Assembly: GCF_021134715.1 (NCBI RefSeq)
Contig: NC_060028.1
Coordinates: 7,586,501-7,650,500 of the forward strand
Direction: 5' to 3'
Origin: Daphnia pulex
Taxonomy: Eukaryota > Arthropoda > Branchiopoda > Diplostraca > Daphniidae
Length of the DNA stretch: 64,000 nt
The notes under the pieces are model-generated. The model had not been told where the DNA came from. It made no database searches and saw only the letters and a list, made by a program, of their open reading frames with translations. Below are positions 25,526 through 36,958 of this stretch, piece after piece (within the stretch, counting starts at the first letter, position 1; the number at the start of each line of letters is the position of its first letter). The position numbers were made by a program, and so were the translations under genes.

Positions 25526-27566
25526 TCACAGCACCATCACAGTTTTTACAAACTGGGAAATGTCTTCCTCGAGCAGGAAACCATTAAATTGGTTGTTTAA
25601 ACTTCCATACAGAAACGTCTCTGGTGTCAAGGAATCAATTTCTAACCAGATTTGATCTCCCTTATTCAAATTTAACGTTGATTGAAGGGAAAGGGTTTCA
25701 TCTTCCAATGCGGTGCTGGTCTCGTCAGAATAACTTTTTGTAATTAGATCCCCGTTCTTATACAAATAAAGCGGACAATATTGCCGAGTCGAAGATCCCA
25801 TAAATCGTATCAGTCCAGTGAAGGAGAAAAAGTACTTGCCCGCGACCGGTGCCGTGAATTTGCCTGATGTCAAATTCATGGCTCCTCCCACGTTTAGTAG
25901 TTCAACGTCGAATGGAATAGGAATATTAGTTTCATTAAAATAGGTAGCGTTCCTTTGAGCGTAGAAATAGGTAGGCGATGATTTAACATCTGCGTAACCA
26001 ATCCACGTCTGGAAACCTGAAAATTTTATTATGTATTACTAACTAGGACTATGAATCGTTGCAAGTTTACAATACGTGGACTTGTATTGAAGCATTTTAT
26101 ACCTGGATCAGAGGGCAGTTTAGCAAAATCGCAATAAACAGTTTCAATCATTGCCGTTCCCATAACGGAATATAATCCACTCAAGGTGTGTCCCTTTCTC
26201 CACAAATCTTGGCATGAGGATGTCATCCCCGTTTCACTCATCTGTCCTGAACATTCGAAACGGCCCAGAGTGTGAACACCGGACGAAGTGTCCAGCTGGG
26301 TCCGTCCGAAATTTAGGCGCGTAATGGGCAAGATCTCCTTGTCTGTTATGACACCTGCGCGAGCAAAAAAAATTAACATAGATAAATCATTAAAAAATGA
26401 AATAAAATAAGACGACAATTTTGAATCAGAATTAGTATTTAACTTACCATAATCGGTTAATTGCACTGGCGCCATGGAGTCACAATTGCATTTGACGGCG
26501 GCATCAACGCATTTTCCGTCAATCCCGCACTGACAAATGTGAACACTCGAATCACTTCCGGCCCAGAAATATTGCGGATTTCCGTCTTTGTCGTTCCACC
26601 AGGAGTAAGCGGCGTTACTGAACTCCAACGGGGCGAAGTTGCAATCATACTAGAGTTAAATAAATAGCGAATTACAATTTGTTTTATGAATATCGATAGG
26701 CCTAAATAAAGATAAATAATTAGTATACCTTAATTGACTGCTGGCATTTTGCGGACATTTCAGCCAAGGCTTTCAGTTGTCTTATGCTGGTCACATTGTA
26801 ATTGATTGCCCTGGAATAGCATCCAGGATCAGGACAATGGTCTACTTCCATTGGTAACTCACTATCGTGGGAAACGACAGTTGATCCTATACATATGAAA
26901 AATGGCAAATTAGAAAATTATCCGCATTTCTAGAACTTGATTGTTTTATCATTTTACCTGTCGACATGTCGCAAAAAACGGAAATGGGAGCTTCTCCCAC
27001 TCCTTGGCCGTCCGGATCGATCCAGTACATTCCGGATGTCAGGGATGGATCAGTATCGTGAATCTCGTGACATGTTCTTGGCGTGTTGTTGTTCCCGGCT
27101 GCTACTTGTATTTTTTCTTGACTTCGTAATTCATGTTCCAGTCGGGCGACTTTTTCTTCCAACATTTTCTGTTGATGTTCAATTTAAAAGAAAAAAAGTT
27201 AATCAAATGTTTTAACGTAAAATATTAGATTGGAGCAATAAAATCAGAAATCGAGTTCTTGCTTACATCTTTCGCTTCGAGTTGAGCATTTTTAGCTTCG
27301 ATGGCTACGATGTCTTCTTTTAATTTAATCTAAATTAAAATTAAATTTTTAAATAAAATAATAAAATTAATTAATTTTTCTTGAACGAATTTGTCGGGGT
27401 AGAATTAAAAATTCAGACTCGTAATTTAACTTACGTAATTTTCTCTTAGCCCTTGTAATTGCTCGTGTAATTCGTCCAAGGTAAAAGTAGCCGTGGCTGA
27501 GAAACTCGGCCAGGCTAATAATACCAGCAAACCAATTCGAATGATTCCTGTCGAACACTGAACCAT
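25526..27566 (-). CDS. Secreted CNTNAP-like fibrinogen-type/C1q-domain protein, copy B
   Basis: Predicted secreted protein of 502 residues with the same domain order as its neighbour. Exons: 27566-27435, 27329-27267, 27168-26958, 26886-26729, 26649-26448, 26354-26103, 26016-25526. It has a signal peptide, coiled coil (EEKVARLEHEL), fibrinogen-type module (SGMYWIDPDGQGVG, YSWWNDKDG, CQCGIDGKC…CNCDS), second GHTLSGLYSVMG module and C-terminal C1q domain (GKFTAPVAGKYFFSFTG, ending near SQFVKTVMVL). Its coiled coil is split by an intron (27266-27169... read on the minus strand 27267|27168) that copy A lacks. The C1q exons are the most alike between copies, the coiled coils the least. Ligand and tissue cannot be read from sequence. 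Confidence 0.86.
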
Positions 27567-29087
27567 TTTTACCTTCCAAGTTCAGATTGGTCCTGTTTCT
27601 CGACTGGGAAAAACAACGTTATTTATACTACGAAAAACGGCTGCATTGAAGCGTACCAACTGCGGACTACGATCTTTATATCGGATAACGAAGTAAAAAT
27701 AGGGTTGCTTCTCATCTTTGCCCAATCAAAAATTAGTGTTCATTTCACTCCAATATAAGCTCCGTTCTCAATACTCACGTGATTGCCCTCAACTTGCGAA
27801 ATATGCTCGGACATAATCGCATTCAAGACATTTCACCTTTGGCTTTGACCTAGATTCGGCATGACGCATTCTTATCCAATTTTAGACTGATAAAGTGGAA
27901 AACAAATCGATATTGATTGGTTGCAAAATCCAACAGAGGAGATCGATTCTCCGCGTCCATATTCCTATACGACGGCGATAAAGAAATTCAATTAAGTAAA
28001 ATGCGGTAAAATGGAAGTGAGAAGAATTATTAAATCTGATTTTTTCCGACCGTTTCTTCTATGGAGGGTTAAGAAAGAGAAAAAAAAGAAAAATATTTCG
28101 TTACTGAAATTTTACTGTTCTTAGTTTCAACTCAAATGAAATTTATTTCACATACATCAAGTGAAGATTACAATGGCAAGTGGTTACTCTACTTGATTTT
28201 GCGTCCTGTTCGTTTCTTTAGATTCTTCACAGTTTTGGAGGTCCTGGGTCCTGGGTTCCTACCTCAGTACGAGTAAGTAAAACCTAAATCAGTCGGAACT
28301 AGAAGGTCAGGAAACCGGAAGAAGTTGATCTCTTTGATTTCCTTCCGTCAAAATGAGGAGCAAAAATTTCGAAAGAAATTCTAATCATGGTTGAATTCAC
28401 CTTTTATACAAAAGAATATATATTTCATTGTGCCGTGCTGATCAACGTCAACTTTTGTAAAGCCTTAAACAAAATATTGTTTAATGCGCAATAGAAAAAA
28501 TGTACTGTCAAACTAGTTGTCAAGAAAAGTTATTCATTTAAATGTAACCTATAACTTTTTTTTCAACTGAGTACAATGTTTATAAAAAAAAAATTTTGAA
28601 ATGAAACGTTCTTAACGCACCAATCCAGACATGAGAATTAGTATATACAAGATATATTGATACACAAATTATGCAATAGAGAATCTTTATTTCTGCTTAA
28701 AAAAAGTGCCGATAAAAAAATATGCCAATTGACGCTTAAGTTACGAATTTTAAACAGCTTTGAGGGTTAGAACTAGAACTCTTGTGCGAAATAAAATTAT
28801 ACATGGAAATATTCTTCGTTGTTTACAGACAATTACAGCCACTATATAAAGCTTGACGAAGCTGAAGAAAGTTGTTACGCCTTACAGTCATGATCTGCTG
28901 TTATCTGCTGAAATAAAAATACATTGGATCCTTCCCTAAACTGTGTAAACAATAAATCAGATAACAAAAATAAATAACAATGATAAGAAAAAGAAAATTT
29001 AAAAAATGGTATAACAAGGCTTTGTTTCACTAGTGATCTGTGATAATTATCTGGCTTTTCTGCCAGCCTCATAAAGCATTTTATAAA
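27567..29087. other. Intergenic spacer between divergent genes
   Basis: About 1.5 kb between the C1q copy B start and the second mannosidase start. It must contain both promoters. No coding, RNA or repeat feature was recognised. Confidence 0.6.
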
Positions 29088-32000
29088 ATGATGCTGAATT
29101 CCGTCGTCAACTGGATTTGCTTTGTTTTGGTGGTCGGAGTAATTTCCTCATCATCCGCCAGGCCATCGTTGCGTGCCGATGCCTGTGGTTACCAGGTTTT
29201 TAACTGTTTTTTTTTTGTTTGTTGCGTATTTGTTTGGAATAGATGAGGCCATTTTAAAAAAAATCTATTCTCTTTGATATCGCTGCGAACATAGTACTTA
29301 ATAAAGCTTAACTATAACAACAGTGAAATTCTATTGATAGTGTCTATGTAATATGGGTGCTTTGCTTACGATACTCAAAATGGTGCAACATGACGTGTTT
29401 TAACGCTCGTTTATTATAGACATGCCCTGCGGAGAAAGAAGGATTCATCAACGTTCACCTCGTAGCTCGTAATATATAATTGATTTTAAATTTTTTGCTC
29501 ATTAATTAATTTGATTGTTTTATCTTAAAGATACTCATGATGATGCCGGCTGGTTAAAAACCGTTGATCAGTACTATTACGGAGGTTATTAGAAAAATTC
29601 CAAAAAATTCAAATCACAAAGATACAAACTAAAACAAAATTTGATTACACAAAAATATAGCTCGTAGTCAGATTCAAGAAGCCGGAGTTCAGTACATTAT
29701 CGATTCGGTTGTAGATGAATTAAAAGACCACCCTGATCGCAGGTTAGTAAAAAAAAAATTCCTACGTAAATTTATGCAGTAAAATAAGAGTATTTTTTTT
29801 TAAATATTTCTACTTGCCTGTGTTGCAGATTTATCTACGTGGAAATGGCCTTTTTTACGAGGTGGTGGCAAGAACAGACCGAAACAACCAAGGCTCTCGT
29901 CCGAACGTTGGTGAACGAAGGACGTCTCGAGTTCATCAATGGCGGATGGTGCATGAACGATGAAGCCACAGCTCATTACGTCGACATTATCGATCAAATG
30001 TCATTTGGTTTGATGTAGGTCGTTGCGCATTCACAATCAAAGTCAAACTCAGCAACTAATCTAATCCCCCCTAATCTTTTTTTAGAACGTTGAACGATAC
30101 TTTCGGCGAATGTGGACGACCGCGCATCTCTTGGCAGATCGACCCGTTCGGCCACTCACGAGAACAGGCCTCACTATTCGCTCAAATGGTATAAAAAATA
30201 TAACAATTTTTTAAATAGTTTATTTATAGACGTGTAACTTGTTACTGCAGGGGTACGATGGACTGTTCTTTGGACGATTGGATCACGAAGACAAAAAAGA
30301 GCGCATGGCGAAAAAGACCATGGAAATGGTTTGGTCAGGCAGCGACTCCTTGGGTAAAAATAATTTAAATTACCTATACATTTGAATACATTTTTAAAAT
30401 CTATGACTATTTCGCAGGTGCGCAAGCGTCGTTATTCACAGCCGTGAATTACAATTTATACCAACCACCACCTGGCTTCTGCTTTGATATTTATTGCAAC
30501 GATGAACCCATTATCGACGACCCCAGATCCAAAGATTACAATGTCGAGAAGAGAGTAAGTAGACTGACAATGTTATCTATTTCTTTGAGAAATTCACTTT
30601 TAATTGAAATATACGCAGGTAACAGATTTTCTCAACTATTGCCAAGAACAAGCCAACGCTTATGCCACTGATTCTATCCTATTGACCATGGGGAGCGATT
30701 TCCATTACCAAGATGCAAACGTTTGGTTTAAAAACATGGACAAACTCATCAAGTACGAAAGAGAGAATCACAATTAAAATATTATTTGTCTAACTATCGC
30801 ACATTATTACCAAATTAAGGTACGCCAACGAGCGTCAGGCGACCGGCAGTCGCTTCAACTTGTTTTATTCGACACCAAGTTGCTATACCAAGGCGCTAAA
30901 CGATCACGCAAAGACTTGGCCATCCAAAACGGGCGACTTTTTCCCTTACGGAAGCGACGCTCACGCTTATTGGACGGGCTATTTTACGTCTCGTCCGGCA
31001 TCGAAATACATGATCCGCCAAGGAAGCAATCTCATGCAGGTATGAAAAATATTTGACTTTTTCTTATTCTTTTATTTCACGCTCATCGAGAACTGATTCC
31101 GGTTAAATTGAACAGAGTTGTAAGCAAATGGATGCGGCGCTTGTTAGACAAGGTGTGGCCACCAATCAAGTTGGAGAGCTATTCACGATGAAAGACGCCA
31201 TGGGCATTATGCAGCATCACGACGCCGTGACAGGGACTGAGAAGCAACATGTTGCCGAAGACTACGCACTCTTGCTTCACAAGGGAGTGGTGGAATGCCA
31301 AAAGATCCAGACTGCTTATTACGAGTGAGTTCAAAAACAGATTTTTAATTTAGGGTAAATTTTTTGAACTGATATAATAACTCTGATAATTTTATAGAAA
31401 AGAACTTGTGATTGGCAATCAGGTTCTGCCAAAGGTGTCCTACTGCCAACTGAACGTCAGCCAATGCGATCCAACCGAGAAGAACAATCGCTTCGTGGTT
31501 AACATTTACAATTCAATGGCACGATCCGTCGACAAATACGTTCGCGTTCCCGTGGCATCCGGAACAGCTTTCCAGGTTCTCGATCCACAAGGTATACACA
31601 AATTCAAATTATATATGGTATATGTATTTAGAAATACAGTATGTAAAGCATTTTTCCCTTTTGCGATATATCTTAAAGTCATATCTAAATGTTTCTTTGA
31701 TAGGAAATGTTGTCGCATCACAAACGGTTCCGATTGCGGAATACGTCAAATCTCTTCCGGGTAGAGTAAGCAGTGCTACAGTCGAACTTGTATTCCTCGC
31801 CTCTCAACTGCCTCCTCTTGGAAGCAAATCTTATTACATACAACCGGGGACTAGCAAGGATGAACATGAACCCCAAAACAAATTTGCCATTTCCAACGAA
31901 GTATAATGTCACCTCAACTTTTCATTAATATTGCCCTTCATACATTGAATTCTGACGATTTACAGAAAGTAAGCGTTGAGATCGACGATGTGAGTGGTCT

Positions 32001-33539
32001 GATCAAATCGGTAACAGTCGATGGAAAAACGACCGAATTAAAACAAGAATTTCTGTGGTATCCGAGCAAAAGCGGCGACAATTCGGCGGCCGACAAGCGA
32101 GCTTCCGGTGCCTACATCTTCCGTCCCGATAGCGATGACGCGTTTGCTATCCCTAGTTCCGGCGTTAAAACTACAACGTATTCTGGTATTTAAAATTCAA
32201 AATTTTTGATTTGCGTTTAAGTTTTAATTATACGCGTTGCCATCATGCAATAATTTCCTAATTCTGAATTAGGTGAACTCGTTGAGGAAGTTCATCAAAT
32301 TTACAATCCTTGGGTAGCTCAAACCATTCGTTTGTACAAAGGACAAGAGCATGTCGAACTGGATTGGGTTGTGGGTCCGATTCCGGTCGAGTGAGTTATC
32401 AATACTTTGATCGTTACTATATGAAGACTTAAAAAAAAAATGTATTTTTTTTAATTTTGTTAGAGATGGCACAGGGAAGGAAATTATCAACCGAGTAACA
32501 ACGTCCATTGCGAGCAACGGAATGTTCTATACTGATGCTAATGGCCGTCAAACTCTTGAGCGACGTTTCAACATCCGCGATTCCTATCCTTATACTGTTA
32601 CCGAGCCAATAGCTGCTAATTACTACCCAGTTAATTCTCACGCTTACATCAAGGACGCGGTCGGCAATCAAGTGACGATGTTGGTCGATCGGCCACAGGG
32701 TGGCTCAAGTCTGCACAATGGACAACTGGGTAAAACAGAGAATTCAATTCCACATAATAACTTTTCAAATAGTTCAACTTCGACTTTAATTTTAGAATTA
32801 ATGGTTCATCGCCGTTGCCTGTATGATGATGCTTTCGGTGTGGGAGAAGCGCTGAACGAAACAGCTTACGGTGATGGATTGGTTGTAAGAGGAACTCATT
32901 TCTTAATTCTTGGCGACAAGACCAACTCCATGAAAATGGCGCGTTCACTGAGTCACGAGCTCTACAAGCAGCCGCAAATATCGTTCATTCCCACTTCGCT
33001 ATCTTTCAACGACTGGTCGGCTCTTTACAAAACTCAGGTTGAATCCAAAATTCCTTGATTCAAAAAGAAATTATTAATTTACGTGGAATCCTCGTTTCAA
33101 TTAGCAACAATCTTTAAGCCGAACGCTGCCAGCCAACGTCAACTTGCTCACTTTGGAAACTTTGAATCAAGGGAAGTATTTGATGAGGTTGGAGCATATC
33201 TACGATGTCGGTGAAGACAGCATTTTATCACAGCCGGCTACAGTGTCGATCGAGGTAAATTGGCCAGTTTAATTAGGTGCGATATCAAAGCTAAAAGTAA
33301 TTCATTCGTTTCTATTTTATTAGGGATTATTTCCTGGATTCACCGTTACTTCGTCGGAGGAAACTATGTTGGGCGGTAATCAGTTCAAGAAAGACTCGAA
33401 CAGGTTGGTTTGGAACTTTGCGTCCACTTCCAACACAAATGAGGACGGACAGCAGATTTGGGACGAACGCGCTATTCCGGCAGTGCAATTAAAACCAATG
33501 GAAATCCGCACATTTATCATTACTTTAGTTCCCATTTAG
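29088..33539 (+). CDS. Lysosomal alpha-mannosidase (GH38), copy 2, complete
   Basis: Complete paralogue, 995 residues, close to the usual length of about 1000. Nineteen exons: 29088-29195, 29420-29468, 29531-29584, 29661-29742, 29829-30014, 30086-30188, 30251-30353, 30418-30554, 30619-30752, 30820-31039, 31116-31324, 31398-31591, 31704-31900, 31966-32185, 32273-32390, 32464-32729, 32796-33037, 33105-33254, 33324-33539. A signal peptide precedes ACGYQ. Active-site motifs are intact: HTHDDAGW (rebuilt across a phase 1 intron), WQIDPFGHS and [10 protein letters not shown], so it should be a working zinc mannosidase. The residue before HTHDD is Ala where copy 1 has Pro. Most intron positions match copy 1. 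A likely polyadenylation signal lies at about 33659. Lysosomal location is inferred from the family. Confidence 0.95.
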
Positions 33540-33656
33540 TCTATTCAGTGTGGGTGATGTTATTCATTATAACCAAAAGGCATATTATGTGGAAATTTTG
33601 ACAGTTTTAATGGGGAATACAATAGTGTAGGCCGTTGCAGGCTATTTTGCGCGCCA

Positions 33657-33664
33657 GTAATAAA
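33657..33664 (+). promoter_or_regulatory. Polyadenylation signal of mannosidase copy 2
   Basis: AATAAA hexamer in CAGTAATAAATG, about 120 bases after the stop codon. Confidence 0.6.
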
Positions 33665-34373
33665 TGTTTTCTTTAGTTTTAGTCACCAGTCATAATATTC
33701 AGATGTATCGATAAACAGGATAATGCGGACTGAAATTTGGCCAGTTTATCTGCTTACAGACAATCCCAAGAAGAAAGCGAAACGCATGTGAAGTCCGGTG
33801 AAGTCTAAAGAAAACAAAGAGTGCGCTCCAACGAGTGACCTTCCTATCGCAAATTGCAAAAAAAAAAAAAAAAAAATAGATCAATGAAATACCGCGAAAT
33901 TCGAATGTTTGAGGTAGGTCTCATGGTCGTTCTTCAATTATACGACTAGTTTATTGACGATTATTTAGTTTCTCCAATGTCACCTAGAAAATACCTTTTG
34001 CCAGATAACCTACCAATTTATCAAAGGTTTTTTCGAGTCTTGCCATCAAGGATAACGGGATAAATCTAATCAATGATACAAGAGCATTGGTCAGGAAACC
34101 AAAATTACTATTTAGTTCCCTCCAAGGAAAACCCTTCCAATGAATATGTTGATTAACAATAAAGAAGAAACTGTGGGTCACGATAATCCTAGACGTGCTG
34201 GTTCGTGTGTTTTTTTTTTAAATAACTGAACAACAAAAAACGCGTGTGCTTTTTATTAGTTTTATTGAAATTTGATCTGTCGACACCATCACATTAATGT
34301 GGGAAAATAGGAAAACTGAATGAGAATGAAAGAAACAGAAGGCAAAGCAGTGTATCTTGTGGTGTTATTACGG
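33665..34373. other. Spacer between convergent genes
   Basis: AT-rich sequence with a long A run near 33860. TTTATT motifs near 34255-34265 could be the minus-strand polyadenylation signals of the KH gene. Nothing else seen. Confidence 0.55.
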
Positions 34374-35570
34374 TTAAAAAATTGCTTCGTTGTTCACCAG
34401 CATCATGTACGCTTGGTAACAGTTGGTTAGCTTTCCGTAAATCGTCATGCCGGGGATGTTCGGGTTCGTTCGGTCGATTTTGACACCGCACTGAGTAGTG
34501 GCATTTTTCAACGCGTGACCATAGCTTTTGAGGTTGGGGCAATCAACTACCACTGGCAGATTCTCGATGATGTCGTCGGAGGCCGAACGACGACGGTCCG
34601 CGTCTCCTTCTGATATCATGAGCTTTAAATTTTCCAATTTGTTTTGGCGATCTAAAAAATTGATTTTCACGCCGTATTCCCGTTCCAGACGCTGCGCATT
34701 TTGACCCCCTAGCCCAATGACACGGCCGCGGAGCCGATCCGAAATGTTCGTCAGAAGGAGCCTGCTATTACCCACATCCTCTCGCTCAATTTCCTCGGAA
34801 GTAATTATGAAATCCTCGGCCGGAATATCTTCGGGTTGGCGCGGTGAAAACTTGATGATGGTGTCGAGTTGCATTGGAATCGGTTCAGAGATCGGTTTCT
34901 GCCCATTCGTGCGGTTTTCGGGAGTTATTGTAGCCTGTTGGGTTGAGACTGGACGATACTTTTGTGTGGCATTGTTGAGACGTTTGACAGTCTGGTGTGG
35001 TTTGGAAATAAATCGGCCGAGAATTTGACCCTCAGTTTCACCAAATCCGTTCTGCTGGAATGACGTTGCTGGACTCTGGTGGTGGCCGGTGGGTTGTTTT
35101 TCCGGTTCATGAGTCCACATCGGTTGGCGACTTATCTCATATCCAACGATTTGAGATGACTGCTGGGCAGTACGCTTCGCCTGGGCTATTTCTTCTTCCA
35201 GTTCCGCGATCCGCCGGTCTTTTGATTGATCCGTAAATAGACGGATTACATTTTGGAGTTGAATGTTTAGTGCCCTTTCGGTATCAAGTTCCTGCCTTTT
35301 CGATTCTGACTGCTGGGATAATACTTGATTCTCCTTTATAACACGGTCGATGAGCTCAGTCATGGATGTTAGACCGAATTTGGCTTCTGTCACCATCGTC
35401 TTTATGTGCCACCTCGCTTCTTCAGGTATAGGATCCGTCGTGTCAAGGAATGCTTGAAAATTATGCAGGTTCTGGCACAGGGCAGGGATGTGGCCGTACG
35501 CTTGCTGGACATCAGCGGTGGTCATTGGTTTGAATCCAGGTTCTGGAGAGTTGATCTCAGATTTGTTCAT
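34374..35570 (-). CDS. Intronless KH-domain protein with coiled coil
   Basis: Single open frame of 398 residues with a good start (MNKSEINSPEPGFKP). Residues about 60-140 are rich in Glu, Gln, Arg and Leu with heptad spacing, predicted coiled coil. Around residue 286 is a type I KH signature: RGRVIGLGGQNAQRLEREYG, with the GxxG loop as GLGG. A second KH-like unit follows (about residues 335-395: SYGHALKNATTQCGVKIDR, then IYGKLTNCYQAYMMLVN) but lacks a clear GxxG. RNA or single-stranded DNA binding is expected for the first unit. It is the only recognised gene in the window of this length without introns, suggesting a retrocopy or a young gene. No orthologue is recognised; function unknown. 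Confidence 0.8.
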   Translation of the reverse strand: MNKSEINSPEPGFKPMTTADVQQAYGHIPALCQNLHNFQAFLDTTDPIPEEARWHIKTMVTEAKFGLTSMTELIDRVIKENQVLSQQSESKRQELDTERALNIQLQNVIRLFTDQSKDRRIAELEEEIAQAKRTAQQSSQIVGYEISRQPMWTHEPEKQPTGHHQSPATSFQQNGFGETEGQILGRFISKPHQTVKRLNNATQKYRPVSTQQATITPENRTNGQKPISEPIPMQLDTIIKFSPRQPEDIPAEDFIITSEEIEREDVGNSRLLLTNISDRLRGRVIGLGGQNAQRLEREYGVKINFLDRQNKLENLKLMISEGDADRRRSASDDIIENLPVVVDCPNLKSYGHALKNATTQCGVKIDRTNPNIPGMTIYGKLTNCYQAYMMLVNNEAIF

Positions 35571-35717
35571 TTTTGGAGTTTGATTTGACTCTATTAGTGA
35601 ATTTCACCGTTGAGAAATGTTGTATGTCTACTTCTGAGTTGAGTGGTCCTTATATGCACTTCAGTATGAGCCACTTGATTAGCAAGTACCCAGAGGAGGT
35701 CATTTTCATTAATATTT

Positions 35718-35828
35718 TGTTTTAATATCAACTCAAGTTAAAATGTTTTTGGATTTTTTTAAATGTCATTAATTTACCCTCATTGTTCAATCATTTTAAT
35801 GGAGAAATATTTGTAAATTATTTTCATA
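35718..35828 (+). repeat. Direct repeat, copy 1
   Basis: About 110 bp, roughly 90% identical by eye to 36408-36519. Shared blocks include ATTAATTTACCCTCATTGTT. The copies are spaced about 690 bp apart in the same orientation. Confidence 0.85.
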
Positions 35829-36407
35829 ATCATTAAAATGAAAATCGAGTATGGAGAGATAGAGAATTCTGCCATAGTGACGGACTGTTCTTCTCTTTGT
35901 GCGTGAAGATATTAATCTCATACCAACTTTTTACCACTATTTTGAATTTAGTCAATATACCCATTTTGTATATTTTTTTATCGCCTGACCACATTGTGTA
36001 AAATTGATAAGATCACAAAAAGACGTCATTGATACTGTGTCTCATATAAGACCAGTATGAATAAACACGATATCTGAATCTCCTATTTAATGTCACCTAT
36101 TTAGTGACCTAAATTTCCGCTGCGATTAATTCTCGAAATAACTAGTATATTCCAATCTATTCAAATTCAGCGGTTAACCATATCAGTGCCTGCGGCCTTG
36201 TAGTGTACATTGCACAAGCCAGTAGCATCGCCGGAGTGTATCCGCACTGTGTTATTTTTGAAAAAATTCAATAAACGGCAACGTTATTGCGTAAAAAGAC
36301 CTTGTCTGGACTTGTCTGGAATCGCCTGAGCGAAATCGGCATCTCGAAAAGAATCAAACAACCCACCAAGGCTACAACAAAGTTTTACCCTTGTTTTACT
36401 TAATTTA

Positions 36408-36519
36408 TTGTTTTAATATAAACTCAAGTTTAAACGTTTTTGGATTTTTTTTTAATTTCATTAATTTACCCTCATTGTTCAATCATTTTACTGGAGAAAT
36501 ATTTGCAAATTATTTTCAT
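36408..36519 (+). repeat. Direct repeat, copy 2
   Basis: Second copy of the repeat at 35718-35828, with scattered substitutions and small indels in T runs. Confidence 0.85.
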
Positions 36520-36958
36520 TAACTTGAAAAACACAAGGTAGCTCACCGCAATCTGCCGCAATCTACAAATCAGCGATCACACGATTTCTATCAGAAAGGA
36601 AGAAATTATTTGGTGGGGTTATTGATTTTTGGCTTTTTGAATTTAAAAAAAAAAAATTGGTTGAGAATATCTTTGAAGGTCGACTGTAAACCTTGACAGA
36701 ATCTGATTTAAACTTGCCACATGAATTAACTAAATAACTAGTCTATCCATTTCAATGTTAATAAATTAAAACTCAAGACGGATTAATCAGAATGAAAATA
36801 AAAATTAACTAGAATACTGTATTTTTTTTTTACCCCAAGCAAAGTAACAAATATTGGCAATTTTGATTCCAAAAACTCTTGAACCAACATAACAGTAATA
36901 ACCATATTGGGGGAAAGAACGAAACCGGGACAGGGACCCACGGGTTTTTAATTCCAAG

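Larger units (their letters stand above)
35571..36958. other. Spacer holding a direct repeat
   Basis: No gene seen. A repeat of about 110 bp occurs twice (35718-35828 and 36408-36519), flanking some 580 bp of unique AT-rich sequence. Confidence 0.65.
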
